Below, piece after piece: positions 1 through 9,141 of a stretch of DNA of 64,000 nt. The position numbers and the translations under genes are program-made. Source of the stretch: Pseudomonas sp. MM211 (GTDB taxonomy: Bacteria > Pseudomonadota > Gammaproteobacteria > Pseudomonadales > Pseudomonadaceae); NCBI RefSeq assembly GCF_020386635.1, contig NZ_CP081942.1, positions 1,178,001 through 1,242,000 of the forward strand, read 5' to 3'. The first letter of the stretch is position 1; the number at the start of each line of letters is the position of its first letter. The notes under the pieces are model-generated. The model saw only the letters and a list, made by a program, of their open reading frames with translations, made no database searches and was not told where the DNA came from.

Positions 1-573
1 GATCCCGATAACTTGAGTGACGACGAGCAGTGGCTCGAAGGGCAGCGCAACATGTATTCCTACTGCCTGGATACGCGCCGCGACATCAGCCTCGACTATG
101 ACCGTGTGCAGCTGGGCACCGATAGCCTGGCTCTGATTGGTGAGGGCTGCGCCAACCACGCCAGCCGTGCCCTTGACGACCTCGGCGAGTTTTCCAACAG
201 TTTCAGCTACCAAGCCCTGAGCGGCGATCTCAGTTCTTACGGACGCTGCCTGTTACTGGAAAAACGCAGTGATTGTGCGCTGCCGGTCAACAGCACTGCG
301 CAAGGCGTTTACCACGGTACCGTTGGGCGCTATCCGGTCACCCTGGTGATCGAGCAGCTGTATGCCGACCACAGCCTGTCCGCCAGCTACTTCTACGATA
401 AACACGCCAAGTACATCAATCTCGGTGGCGAGCATCAGCAGGACTTCGTCACCCTCCACGAAAGCAGCGAGCCGCCGGCCCGCTTCGAACTCGAGTTCCA
501 GGCCGATGGCAGCCTGACAGGCACCTGGCAGCAGGGCGACAAGCCAGCGCTGGATGTCCAGCTCACCCCGTGA
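1..573 (+). CDS. unknown protein, 5' end missing
   Basis: The reading frame is open from the first base of the window, so the start and any signal peptide lie upstream; only the last ~190 residues are visible. An N-terminal part with two spaced cysteines (YCLDTRR, GEGCANHA) is followed by a beta-rich C-terminal part (GVYHGTVG, PVTLVIEQL, SASYFYDKHAKYINLGG) that ends in alternating hydrophobic and polar residues. This looks like a small extracytoplasmic beta-sandwich protein, but I do not recognise the family. It ends 22 bp before the DUF1835 gene, so the two may be cotranscribed. No function is proposed. Confidence 0.6.
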   Translation, partial: DPDNLSDDEQWLEGQRNMYSYCLDTRRDISLDYDRVQLGTDSLALIGEGCANHASRALDDLGEFSNSFSYQALSGDLSSYGRCLLLEKRSDCALPVNSTAQGVYHGTVGRYPVTLVIEQLYADHSLSASYFYDKHAKYINLGGEHQQDFVTLHESSEPPARFELEFQADGSLTGTWQQGDKPALDVQLTP

Positions 574-595
574 CCTCGCTCGATAAGGAGCACCT

Positions 596-1375
596 ATGTG
601 GCATCTGGTATGTGGCGACAACGCCGTAGAAGGCGTAAGCCATGTGATCGGGCAACAGGCTGCCGATGAGGGGTTGCGGGTACTGCGTGACGACCTTGCG
701 GTCGGCCCGCTGGGCGATGTCGACGCGCCGCCCTGTACGGCGCGCGTGGCGTTTTGGAGCGCGGTGTGGCCCGAGGGCGTAACGCCGGTTCCGGACTTCG
801 CGGCTGGGTTGCCCGCCGATGCGCAGTGGATCACCGACCTCTCCCGGCAGGCGCGTCCCGTCACCGTCTGGCATGGCGACAGTGCCAGCGAGCAATTGCT
901 GCTGGCGCGGGTGGCGCATGCGCTGGAGGGCAGTGATGTGCTGTTGCTCGAGGTGGTCTGCGGCACCGGCAACAGCTGGGTGCAGAGCCGCAAAGCGGTC
1001 GCCATGCACGCACCGCAGGCGCTGTTCGCCCTGGCCAAGCCTCGCCCGGTCGATCCAGCGCGTCGTGCAGCGCTGGCCGCACAGTGGCGCGCCGTGCTGG
1101 CCGATGGCGGTCACGTTCATCGTTGGCAGACAGGCGTTTTTGCCGCAGAGGATTATCAGCTCATCGACGCTGCTCTGCTGCGTCACGCCGGCACCGAGCC
1201 CAAGCCACTGGCCCGCGTCATGGCTGACGTGATGGCGCGTACCGATGGATTCTTCGCCAGCGATTACTTCCTGTTCTGGCGCGCCCGCGAACTGGCCGCA
1301 GCAGGCCAGCTGGTGCTCAGCGGCGAGCCGGGCGAGCATGGTTATTCATCGTTGCAAGTGCGTCGCGGCTGTTAA
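596..1375 (+). CDS. DUF1835 domain protein
   Basis: 259 residues. The N-terminus (MWHLVCGDNAVEG, then RDDLAVGPLGD) has the look of DUF1835, and the C-terminal half with the FFASDYFLFWRARELAAAG segment resembles the DUF3658 domain that usually follows it. The family's biochemical role is not established. An AAGGAG ribosome site lies 5 bases before the ATG, which supports this start. There are no membrane segments or signal peptide, so it should be cytoplasmic. It is convergent with the AraC gene, with a gap of one base between the coding ends. Confidence 0.75.
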   Translation: MWHLVCGDNAVEGVSHVIGQQAADEGLRVLRDDLAVGPLGDVDAPPCTARVAFWSAVWPEGVTPVPDFAAGLPADAQWITDLSRQARPVTVWHGDSASEQLLLARVAHALEGSDVLLLEVVCGTGNSWVQSRKAVAMHAPQALFALAKPRPVDPARRAALAAQWRAVLADGGHVHRWQTGVFAAEDYQLIDAALLRHAGTEPKPLARVMADVMARTDGFFASDYFLFWRARELAAAGQLVLSGEPGEHGYSSLQVRRGC

Positions 1376-1376
1376 C

Positions 1377-2168
1377 TCAGCCGCGAAAGAACTCCCCCGG
1401 CGTGGCGCCGAACTGCTGGCGGAATGCGGCAATGAAGGCCGAGGTGGAATCGTAGCCGCAGAGCAGTGCCACGTCGGTGACGCGCTGCCCTTGTTCCAGC
1501 GGCGTCAGGGCGCCGAGCAGGCGCAGGCGTTGGCGCCAGGCGCGGAAGGTGAGGCCGGTATCGCGCAGGAACAGGCGGCTCAGGGTCTTTTCCGATACGC
1601 CGAGATTTTCGCCCCAGGCTGCCAGCGTGCGGTCGTCGTCCGGTCTTTTCTGCAGGCGTTTGCACAGCGTTTGCAGGCGCGGGTCGCTCGGCAGCGGTAA
1701 TGACAGGTGCACTTCTGGCGCTGCGCGCAGGCGGTCTAGCAGGACGTGTGCAAGGCGCCCGTCCGGCCCTGCTTCATCGTATTCCACCGGCAGCTCACAA
1801 AAGCTGCGAATCAGCTCGCGGGTCAGGGCGTCCACGCCAAGTACACGGCAACTGCCGGGCAGCGGATCGATTGAGCTGTCGTCCAGGTAGAGGCTGCGCA
1901 TTTCGGTGTTCGGCGAACTCAGCACTTCGTGTTCCAGCCCTGCGGGAATCCAGATAGCACGCTGCGGAGGCGCGACGAAGCTGCCGACGGCGGTGCGCAC
2001 ATGCAGCACGCCCTGGATGGCATAAGTCAGCTGCACCCACGTGTGACTATGGCGCGGCGTGCCGGTCTGCCGGCGTAGCGATTCATTGCGCGCATAGAGC
2101 GGTCGCGGCAGGCGTTCAAGCTGGGGAACGCTACGTTCGGCAATGAAGTTTTGTCCGTTTGGCGACAT
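1377..2168 (-). CDS. AraC-family regulator with cupin sensor
   Basis: 263 residues. The N-terminal cupin-like half (PRHSHTWVQLTYAIQGVLHV, then IWIPAGLEHEV) is a probable ligand pocket. The C-terminal half is a double helix-turn-helix DNA-binding domain (LGVSEKTLSRLFLRDTGLTF, then VTDVALLCGYDSTSAFIAAFRQQFG, ending GATPGEFFRG). It is divergently transcribed from the SBF-type transporter at 2267 across a gap of about 100 bp, the usual layout for a regulator and its target, so it most likely controls that transporter and itself. The effector is unknown. Confidence 0.88.
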   Translation of the reverse strand: MSPNGQNFIAERSVPQLERLPRPLYARNESLRRQTGTPRHSHTWVQLTYAIQGVLHVRTAVGSFVAPPQRAIWIPAGLEHEVLSSPNTEMRSLYLDDSSIDPLPGSCRVLGVDALTRELIRSFCELPVEYDEAGPDGRLAHVLLDRLRAAPEVHLSLPLPSDPRLQTLCKRLQKRPDDDRTLAAWGENLGVSEKTLSRLFLRDTGLTFRAWRQRLRLLGALTPLEQGQRVTDVALLCGYDSTSAFIAAFRQQFGATPGEFFRG

Positions 2169-2266
2169 GATCTGGCTTTATGGCGTTAGTCGGCAATCCA
2201 GGCTCAGGGTAAAGTGTGCACCTTTCTGTGGCAACTGCTTGCCCCTGTTCGCTTGGAATTCTGCCC

Positions 2267-3268
2267 ATGGCCCGCTCCCGTCTACTGCCCGATAACTTCA
2301 CGCTGACCCTGATCACGGTGGTCGCCGTCGCTACCTTCCTGCCCGTCAGTGGCGAGGCTGCGGTGGTCTTCGGTTGGATTACCAACCTGGCCATCGCCCT
2401 GTTGTTCTTCCTGCATGGTGCCAAGCTGTCGCGCGAAGCCATCGTTGCCGGGGCCGGCCACTGGCGTCTGCACCTGCTGGTGTTCAGTTGCACCTTCATC
2501 CTGTTTCCGTTGCTGGGTCTGGCGCTCAAGCCGCTGCTCTCGCCGATGATCGGCACCGAGCTGTACCTGGGCATGCTCTACCTGTGCGCTCTGCCTGCCA
2601 CCGTGCAGTCGGCCATCGCGTTCACTTCGCTGGCGCGCGGCAACATTCCAGCAGCGATCTGCAGTGCCGCAGCCTCCAGCCTGTTCGGCATCTTCCTCAC
2701 GCCGCTGCTGGTTGCGCTGCTGATGGACGTGCACGGCAGCGGCGGCTCGCTGCTCGATGCCATCGGCAAGATCACCCTGCAGCTGCTGGTGCCTTTCATC
2801 CTCGGCCAGATTGCCCGCCGCTGGATCGGTGGCTGGGTCGGTCGCAACAAGAACTGGCTCAAGTACGTCGATCAGAGTTCGATCCTGCTGGTGGTCTACA
2901 CCGCGTTCAGTGCGGCAGTGGTCGAAGGCCTGTGGAATCAGGTGTCCTGGCCGACCCTGGCCGCCCTGGTGTTCGCCTGCTGCCTGCTGCTCGCCCTGGC
3001 GCTGTGCATCACCGCGCTGCTCGGCAAATGGTGCGGCTTCAACATGGAAGACCGCATCACCATCCTGTTCTGCGGTTCGAAAAAGAGTCTGGCCACTGGC
3101 GTACCCATGGCCCAGGTGCTGTTCGCCGGTAGCAGCATCGGCCTGATGATTTTGCCGATGATGCTGTTCCATCAGATTCAGCTGATGGTCTGCGCGGTGC
3201 TGGCCCAGCGCTATGCCAAACGGGTCGATACGAGTGTACCGAGCGAAAACAAGGTCGCCGTGAATTGA
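2267..3268 (+). CDS. bile acid:sodium symporter family transporter
   Basis: 333 residues, almost entirely hydrophobic, with about ten transmembrane segments; it resembles the putative SBF-like/DUF4137 group of the bile acid:Na+ symporter family. Examples are ITNLAIALLFFLHGAKLSREA and the conserved-looking CGSKKSLATGVPMAQVLF segment near the C-terminus. An upstream in-frame GTG (2216) would add 17 residues, but the ATG at 2267 gives the expected cytoplasmic leader (MARSRLLPDNFTL) right before the first membrane helix. The substrate is unknown: family members move organic anions with sodium. Its divergent AraC neighbour is the probable regulator. Confidence 0.85.
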   Translation: MARSRLLPDNFTLTLITVVAVATFLPVSGEAAVVFGWITNLAIALLFFLHGAKLSREAIVAGAGHWRLHLLVFSCTFILFPLLGLALKPLLSPMIGTELYLGMLYLCALPATVQSAIAFTSLARGNIPAAICSAAASSLFGIFLTPLLVALLMDVHGSGGSLLDAIGKITLQLLVPFILGQIARRWIGGWVGRNKNWLKYVDQSSILLVVYTAFSAAVVEGLWNQVSWPTLAALVFACCLLLALALCITALLGKWCGFNMEDRITILFCGSKKSLATGVPMAQVLFAGSSIGLMILPMMLFHQIQLMVCAVLAQRYAKRVDTSVPSENKVAVN

Positions 3269-3672
3269 GCCGCTGCAGGCTGCTCAAGGCTTCACTGCTG
3301 TTGATCGCTTTGCTGCCGGCCCTGCCGGCTCATGCCTGGGTCAGGGTAACGCCGGAGTTCGCCGATCAGCCAGTGGGCGCCAGTAGCTACTACGGTATGG
3401 TGTTGACGGTGGCGCCATTCATCACCACCACATTACCCGGTGATGGCACTGAAATGACCGAGGCGGCATCCGAAGAAAGCAGCAGCATCGACCAGAAGCT
3501 GAAGCTGGCTCGAGACGATGCAGCGGCCTTTGTCGGTAGCCACGGGCAGATTCGGGGCGTGATGCTGGAGGCGGCGCTCGAGGTGCTGCAGCAGCGCACG
3601 GCGTATGCCCATTACAGCGATCTGCAGCTGGCAGAAGCACTGCTGGCCTACCAATCAAACGGCAGTTTCTGA
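3265..3672 (+). CDS. DUF2388 secreted small protein
   Basis: 135 residues from a TTG codon that overlaps the transporter stop (TTGA). The first ~24 residues form a clear Sec signal peptide (hydrophobic LLLIALLPALPAHA, cleavage after AHA). The mature part carries the pattern LARDDAAAFVGSHGQIRGVMLE and the LQLAEALLAY end that I associate with DUF2388 proteins, common in Pseudomonas and of unknown function. The overlap suggests translational coupling to the upstream transporter. The TTG start is inferred from the signal peptide, as no ATG fits. Confidence 0.75.
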   Translation: MSRCRLLKASLLLIALLPALPAHAWVRVTPEFADQPVGASSYYGMVLTVAPFITTTLPGDGTEMTEAASEESSSIDQKLKLARDDAAAFVGSHGQIRGVMLEAALEVLQQRTAYAHYSDLQLAEALLAYQSNGSF

Positions 3673-3687
3673 GTACTTTCACGATCT

Positions 3688-3711
3688 GCGCCTACCCTGC
3701 TGGGTAGGCGC
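3688..3711. terminator. hairpin between convergent genes
   Basis: A perfect 10-bp stem (GCGCCTACCC / GGGTAGGCGC) with loop TGCT lies between the ends of the DUF2388 gene (+) and the RND pump gene (-). There is no long T run on either side, so termination strength is uncertain. Confidence 0.55.
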
Positions 3712-3718
3712 GTCGCCG

Positions 3719-6700
3719 TTACTCTTTGGCCGGTTGATCCTGCGGGTCATCCTCGCGAATGCGGTACCACGCCACATACAGGGCCGGCAGGAACAGCAGG
3801 GTCAGCAGGGTAGCGCTGAAGATGCCGCCGATCATGGCGTAGGCCATCGGCCCCCAGAACACCTCGCGGGCGATGGGAATCATGCCCAGGCTGGCAGCGG
3901 CCGCGGTCAGCAGGATCGGCCGGCGGCGGTGCTGGGTAGCGTCGATCACGGCCTGCCACGGCGAGTCGCCGGCTCGCTCGAACTCGTCGATCTGGGTCAC
4001 CAAAATCACCGAGTTACGGATGATGATGCCGATCAGCGCGAGGATGCCGAGGATCGCCACGAAGCCCATTGGCGTGCCGGTGGGCACCAGCGCCAGCACC
4101 ACGCCGATCAGCCCCAGGGGCGCGACGCTGAACACCAGGAAGGTCTTCGCCACGCTGTGCAACTGGATCATCAGGAAGGTGGCCATCAGGAACAGCATCA
4201 GTGGCAGTACGCTGGCGATGGGGCCCTGGGCCTTGCCGCTTTCTTCCACCGTGCCGCCGGTGGCGACGCTGTAGCCAGTGGGCAACTCGTCCGAGAATTT
4301 CTGGATATCCGGCGCCAGGTCGGCGACCAGATCGGTCGGCTGGATCTCGCTGACCACCGCCGCCTTCAGCGTAATGGTCGGTTTGCGGTCGCGGCGCCAG
4401 ACCAGCGGCTGTTCCAGCTCGTAACCGACGGTGGCGAACGCACGCAGCGGAACGGCCACGCCGCTCGGAGTGACGATCTGCAGGTTCTCCAGGGTCTGCG
4501 GCGAACTGCGTTCGCTGTCTTCGGCCCGGCCGATCACGTCGATCAGGTAGATGTCGTCCTTGACCTGAGTGACCGTGGTGCCGCTGACGATGCTGTTCAG
4601 CAGGTTGGCGACGTCTTCCGAGGACAGCCCGAACTGGCGCGCCTTGTCCTGGGCTATATCGATGCGCAGCACCTTACCCGGCTCGTTCCAGTCGTAAACC
4701 ATCTCGCCGATGTCCGGGTTCTTGTCCAGCAGCGCCGCCAGTTCCAAGGCGTGCTTGCGTACCTGGTCGACATCCGCCCCGCTGATCCGGTACTGGATCG
4801 GCCGACCCACCGGGGGGCCCATCTCCAGCGGCTGAACAAAGCTGCCGATGCCGACGAAATCCTCACGCAGGCGCTTCTTCAGTTTGCCGACCAGCCGATC
4901 ACGGGCGTCGATGTCCTGGCTGACGATCACCAGTTGGGCGTAGAACGGATTCTGCAGTTGCTGATCCAGCGGCAGGTAGAAGCGCAGCGCGCCCTGGCCG
5001 ATGTACGTGCTCCAGCGAGCGATGTCCGGATCGTCCTTGAGGCTGGCTTCTAGGCGGTCGACCTGGGCGCGGGTTTCGTTGATCGAGGCGTTCTGCGGCA
5101 GGTTGAGGTCGACGAGAATCTCCGGGCGATCCGACGCGGGGAAGAACTGGCTCTGTACCAGGGTCATGCCTGCCAGGGACGCGGCGAACATGGCTATCGT
5201 CAGGCCGATGGTCCACCAGCGGTGCCGCATGGCCAGCAGCAGGCCCTTGTCGAAGGCGCGGGCGATGCGTCCTGGGCCGCTTTCCTTGGCCTTCATGCGT
5301 TTGGGCAGGATGTGCACGGCGATCACCGGGGCGAACACCACCGCCACTAGCCAGGACAGCGATAGCGCCACGGCGATCACCGCGAACAGTGTGAAGGTGT
5401 ACTCGCCGGCGGAGCTGGCGTTGAGGCCGATGGGCACGAAGCCGGCCACCGTCACCAGGGTACCGGTGAGCATCGGGAACGCCGTGGAGGTGTAGGCGAA
5501 GGTGCCGGCGTCGTGCAGTGAGTCGCCCTTTTCCAGGCGGGTGACCATCACTTCCACGGTGATCATGGCGTCATCGACCATCAACCCGAGGGCGATGATC
5601 AGCGCGCCCAGGGAAATCCGCTGCATGGTGATACCGCTGTACTCCATGAACATGAAGACCATGGCCAGCACCAATGGGATCGAGCAGGCGACCACCAGGC
5701 CGGCGCGAATGCCGAGGCTGACGAAACTCACCAGCATGACGATTAGCACCGCTTCGAACAGGGCGCGGGTAAATCCGCTGACCGCTTCCTCCACCACCTC
5801 GGCCTGGTCGGACACCACATGCACGCCAACGCCCACCGGCAGGTCGGCGGTCAGCTCATCCATTTTCGTGTGCAGGGCCTTGCCGAAGGTCTGGATATTG
5901 CCGCCGTCGCGCATGGCGATGGCCAGGCCGATGGCCGGCTTGCCGTCGAAGCGGAACAGCGATTGTGGCGGGTCGACGTAGCCGCGGCTGATCTCGGCGA
6001 TATCGGTCAGCCGATAGAAGCGGTCGTCCAGGCGCAGGTTGACGTTGCGCAGGTCGGCTTCCGAGGCGAACTGGCCGCTGGTGCGTACGGAAATCCGCTC
6101 CGGGCCGGCCTCGATCACCCCGGAAGGCGTTACTGCGTTCTGTGCCTGCAGGCTCTGGATCACCTGGCTCTGATCGATGCCCAGGGCGGCCAGTTTGCGG
6201 GTCGAGAAATTGAGGTAGAACACTTCGTTCTGCTGGCCGACCATCTGCACCTTGCCGAGGTCGGGCACGCTGCGGATCTCGGCGCGCACCTGTTCCACGT
6301 AGTCGCGCAGGGCACGCATGCTCAAGCCGTCGCCGGTAAAGGCATAGATAGAGCCGAACACGTCGCCGAATTCGTCGTTGAACGACGGGCCCTGTAGGCC
6401 CTGGGGGAACTCGCCGCGAATGTCGTCGATCTTCTTGCGCACCTGGTACCAGATGCCGTCGATGTCGCCGGCCTTGGTGGTGTCGCGCAGGAACACCATG
6501 ACGGTCGATTCACCGGGCCGCGTGTAGCTCTTCACGTAGTCCAGGGAGTCCAGTTCCTCGAGCTTCTTCTCGATGCGGTCGGTGACCTGGGTGAGGGTTT
6601 CGTCCACCGTGGCGCCCGGCCAGCGGGTCTGGATGACCATGGTCTTGATGGTGAAGGAGGGGTCTTCCTCGCGACCCAGGTTCATGTAGGAGATCACCCC

Positions 6701-6802
6701 CATGAGCAGGGACACGAACATCAGGTACCAGACGAACGACTGATGCCGCAGCGCCCAGTCGGAGAGGTTGAAGCCGTTCTTGCGCGGCGCCTGCTGGTTC
6801 AT
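3719..6802 (-). CDS. triC: RND efflux pump inner-membrane transporter (TriC-like)
   Basis: 1027 residues, the normal size for a proton-driven RND pump of the inner membrane. One transmembrane helix near residues 25-42 is followed by the large periplasmic porter loop and then a helix bundle. The TM4 proton-relay aspartates are visible in ALGLMVDDAMITVEV. The second half repeats the layout and ends with helices around LALIGIIIRNSVILV. It is the third gene of a tight unit behind two adaptor genes; its ATG overlaps the stop of the second adaptor (ATGA). Two adaptors plus one pump is the triABC layout of P. aeruginosa, where the complex exports triclosan with OpmH. No outer-membrane channel gene is adjacent. 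The substrate is inferred from architecture only. Confidence 0.85.
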   Translation of the reverse strand: MNQQAPRKNGFNLSDWALRHQSFVWYLMFVSLLMGVISYMNLGREEDPSFTIKTMVIQTRWPGATVDETLTQVTDRIEKKLEELDSLDYVKSYTRPGESTVMVFLRDTTKAGDIDGIWYQVRKKIDDIRGEFPQGLQGPSFNDEFGDVFGSIYAFTGDGLSMRALRDYVEQVRAEIRSVPDLGKVQMVGQQNEVFYLNFSTRKLAALGIDQSQVIQSLQAQNAVTPSGVIEAGPERISVRTSGQFASEADLRNVNLRLDDRFYRLTDIAEISRGYVDPPQSLFRFDGKPAIGLAIAMRDGGNIQTFGKALHTKMDELTADLPVGVGVHVVSDQAEVVEEAVSGFTRALFEAVLIVMLVSFVSLGIRAGLVVACSIPLVLAMVFMFMEYSGITMQRISLGALIIALGLMVDDAMITVEVMVTRLEKGDSLHDAGTFAYTSTAFPMLTGTLVTVAGFVPIGLNASSAGEYTFTLFAVIAVALSLSWLVAVVFAPVIAVHILPKRMKAKESGPGRIARAFDKGLLLAMRHRWWTIGLTIAMFAASLAGMTLVQSQFFPASDRPEILVDLNLPQNASINETRAQVDRLEASLKDDPDIARWSTYIGQGALRFYLPLDQQLQNPFYAQLVIVSQDIDARDRLVGKLKKRLREDFVGIGSFVQPLEMGPPVGRPIQYRISGADVDQVRKHALELAALLDKNPDIGEMVYDWNEPGKVLRIDIAQDKARQFGLSSEDVANLLNSIVSGTTVTQVKDDIYLIDVIGRAEDSERSSPQTLENLQIVTPSGVAVPLRAFATVGYELEQPLVWRRDRKPTITLKAAVVSEIQPTDLVADLAPDIQKFSDELPTGYSVATGGTVEESGKAQGPIASVLPLMLFLMATFLMIQLHSVAKTFLVFSVAPLGLIGVVLALVPTGTPMGFVAILGILALIGIIIRNSVILVTQIDEFERAGDSPWQAVIDATQHRRRPILLTAAAASLGMIPIAREVFWGPMAYAMIGGIFSATLLTLLFLPALYVAWYRIREDDPQDQPAKE

Positions 6803-7866
6803 GGTGCCACGCCCTCATCGATGCGTACTGCCTGGCCGTCCTTGAGCTCACTCAAGCCGGCGCTGACTACTTTGTCGCCAGGCGCCAGGCCCTCGACACT
6901 GATTTGTTCGCCCTCGCGGCCGACTACCTGCACGGCGCGCGGGTGCACGGTTTTCGCTGCCGTATCGATGACCCACACGCGGGGTTGGCCGTCGACTTCC
7001 TGCAGGGCGCTGGCCGGCAGCAGGCTGCGCGGTTTCTGTTCGCGGGTCAGGCTGACGGCCACCGCGGTGCCCAGGCGCAGGCCGGGTGGTGTGTCTTCCA
7101 GGCTCAGGCGGGCGCGCCGGGTTCGGGTCGCGGCGTCCGCACGGGGGCCCAGCTCGCGCAGTTGGCCGCGGGTGGCGATGCTCGGGTCGAGCTGGGAGGC
7201 GATATTGAACTGCACCTGGTCGTCCAGGGCATCGGCCAGTTCCACGGGCAGGTCGAAAACCGCTTCCTTGACGTCGGGACGAGCCAGCGTCACCACTTCC
7301 TGCCCGGCGCCGACCACCTGGCCAGCCTCCACGTGCCAGGCGGTCACCACCGCGTCGAATTCGCTGCTCAGGTTGCCGTAGGCGAGTCGGTCGCGGGCCT
7401 GCCGGGTGGCGGCTGCGGCCTGGTCGCGGCTGCTGCGGGCGCTGCTCAGTTCGGTCTGCGCCTGCTCCAGCACCGCTTTGGCGCCAACGCCCCGGTCGAA
7501 CAGTTCCTGCTGGCGCCGGGCATTGGCCTGGGCGTTGATCCACTGCGCCTCGCTGCGCGCCTGATCACCTTCGCTGGCGCGCAGGGCGTTCTGCTGATCG
7601 GTGGGGTCGAGGGTGGCCAGGGTGGTTCCGGCCTTTACCTCGGCACCGGCATCCACCAGGCGCTGGGCCACGCGACCGCCAACCCGGAAGCCCAGGGTGC
7701 TCTGCACTCGGGCCTCGATGGTGCCGGCGAAACGGCCAAGAATCTGCTGGTTCTGCTGCTGCACCTCGGTGTACAGCACCGGGCGAATCGGCTCAGGCTT
7801 TTCTTCCTCGGCGCAGCCTGCCAGGAGCAGTGCGGCGAGCAGGGCGAAACCTATGGAGCGCTTCAT
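6799..7866 (-). CDS. triB: RND adaptor lipoprotein (TriB-like)
   Basis: 355 residues. The leader ends in a lipobox (LLLAGC, Cys18), so this periplasmic adaptor should be lipid-anchored to the inner membrane. The order is typical of a membrane fusion protein: barrel-sandwich half (LGFRVGGRVAQRLVDAGAEV), alpha-helical hairpin rich in Gln/Arg/Ala (about residues 95-160), second half (FDAVVTAWHVEAGQVVGAG), then beta-barrel and membrane-proximal domains. It overlaps both neighbours by four bases, which points to coupled translation. In TriABC-type systems both adaptors are needed; one cannot replace the other. Confidence 0.85.
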   Translation of the reverse strand: MKRSIGFALLAALLLAGCAEEEKPEPIRPVLYTEVQQQNQQILGRFAGTIEARVQSTLGFRVGGRVAQRLVDAGAEVKAGTTLATLDPTDQQNALRASEGDQARSEAQWINAQANARRQQELFDRGVGAKAVLEQAQTELSSARSSRDQAAAATRQARDRLAYGNLSSEFDAVVTAWHVEAGQVVGAGQEVVTLARPDVKEAVFDLPVELADALDDQVQFNIASQLDPSIATRGQLRELGPRADAATRTRRARLSLEDTPPGLRLGTAVAVSLTREQKPRSLLPASALQEVDGQPRVWVIDTAAKTVHPRAVQVVGREGEQISVEGLAPGDKVVSAGLSELKDGQAVRIDEGVAP

Positions 7867-8960
7867 GGTTGATCCTTCTGCTCGCGCGCTTCGGCGATTT
7901 CCACTTTCTGGCCCGGATGCAGCAGTTGACCGCCGGCGACCACCACGCGATCGCCATCTTGCAGGCCGCCGCGGATGATCACCTTGTCGGTCAGGTAGCG
8001 GCCGACCTGCACCGGGTGCAATTGCGCGGTATCGTCATCGCCAAGCCGCCACACCGCCGGCTCGTGCTCGGCCTTGGTGAGTGCCGACCAGGGCAGCTCG
8101 ACGCTCGGGCTGGCCGGGTTGCGCACATGCGCACTGACCGTCGCCCCCAGGGTCATCGCTGCCGGCACCTGCTCCAGGCCGACCTTGACCTGCACCGTGC
8201 CGCTCTGCGCCGAGACCTGAGGGTTGACCTCGCGAACCTTGCCTTCGGTGCTGACATCCGGGTTGTCCAGCAGGCTGACGCGCAGTGCCTGGCCAGGCTC
8301 GACCAGCAGCGCTTCAAAAACGTTGAACACCGCGTCGCGTTCACCTTCACGGGCCAGGCCGAAGATCGGCGTGGCTGCCTGCACCACCTGGCCGACCTCG
8401 GCCTGGCGGGCGGTGATCACCCCGTCGCTCTCGGTGCGCAGTTCGGTGTAACCACTTTGTTCGCGGGCGTCGGCCAGCTGTGCTTCGGCTGCGGCCAGGC
8501 TGTTGCGTGCGCTGCGGTCGCTGGCCAGGGCGCTGTCATATTCGCTGCGGCTGGTGTAGCCCTTGGGCAGCAGTTGCTGCTGGCGCCAGAGGTTGGCGGC
8601 GCTCAGTTTCACCTGAGCCCGCGCGGCTTCGGCGGCGGCCTCGGCGGAGCGCACCGCGTTGCGTTGATCCTGCGGGTCGAGGCGTGCCAGCACCTGGCCG
8701 GCCTGCACGCTGTCACCGACATCGACCAGGCGCTCGGTGATCTTGCCGCCGATGCGAAACGACAGATCCGTCTGCACCCGCGCCTGGATATCGCCGGTCA
8801 GCGTGGCGTCGACCGCGTAATCGATCTGGCTCACGGTCGCCACCTTGACCCGTGGATGCTGCGGCTCAGGTGGTGCCTCATCGGCACAGCCGGCCAGCAG
8901 CGCGAAAGCCAGCGAGGCCGCGGCTATGCGAGGCGAGGCGAAGATCGATACGGGCGGCAT
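7863..8960 (-). CDS. triA: RND adaptor lipoprotein (TriA-like)
   Basis: 365 residues, first gene of the efflux unit. The signal ends in LLAGC, a lipobox, about residue 24. It has the same domain order as the next adaptor: LSFRIGGKITERLVDVGDSV lipoyl half, hairpin with many Ala/Arg/Gln, ESDGVITARQAEVGQVVQA lipoyl half, then beta-barrel. It is clearly a paralogue of its neighbour but diverged, as expected for the two different adaptors of a TriAB pair. No regulator gene is linked on the upstream side; the next gene is the divergent radical SAM gene about 180 bp away. Confidence 0.83.
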   Translation of the reverse strand: MPPVSIFASPRIAAASLAFALLAGCADEAPPEPQHPRVKVATVSQIDYAVDATLTGDIQARVQTDLSFRIGGKITERLVDVGDSVQAGQVLARLDPQDQRNAVRSAEAAAEAARAQVKLSAANLWRQQQLLPKGYTSRSEYDSALASDRSARNSLAAAEAQLADAREQSGYTELRTESDGVITARQAEVGQVVQAATPIFGLAREGERDAVFNVFEALLVEPGQALRVSLLDNPDVSTEGKVREVNPQVSAQSGTVQVKVGLEQVPAAMTLGATVSAHVRNPASPSVELPWSALTKAEHEPAVWRLGDDDTAQLHPVQVGRYLTDKVIIRGGLQDGDRVVVAGGQLLHPGQKVEIAEAREQKDQP

Positions 8961-9109
8961 GGGGGCTCCGGCACGGCAGGAAGCGAAGGTGTGTGCAAAT
9001 GCGACCGCGCCAGGCGACGAACGGTTCAGGCAACCTCATAGGGTCTGTACCCGTTTCGGCACGAGCGCGCCGACGAAGGTGGCTTGTGCCGATGTGGGCA
9101 AAACGAATA

Positions 9110-9125
9110 CTGTATTTATATACAG
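9110..9125 (+). promoter_or_regulatory. LexA-type SOS box
   Basis: The sequence CTGTATTTATATACAG is a perfect CTGT-N8-ACAG palindrome with an AT-rich centre, the gamma-proteobacterial LexA operator pattern. It ends 16 bases before the ATG of the radical SAM gene. A possible -35 (TTGTGC, 9084) and -10 (TACTGT, 9108) 18 bp apart would place the box over the promoter, so a bound repressor would block transcription. Confidence 0.85.
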
Positions 9126-9141
9126 TTATCGAGCCTGCACC

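Noticed and set aside
3605..5053. 482-codon plus-strand frame over the RND pump gene
   Set aside because: Composition typical of antisense shadow; the pump protein on the minus strand is full length and motif-complete.
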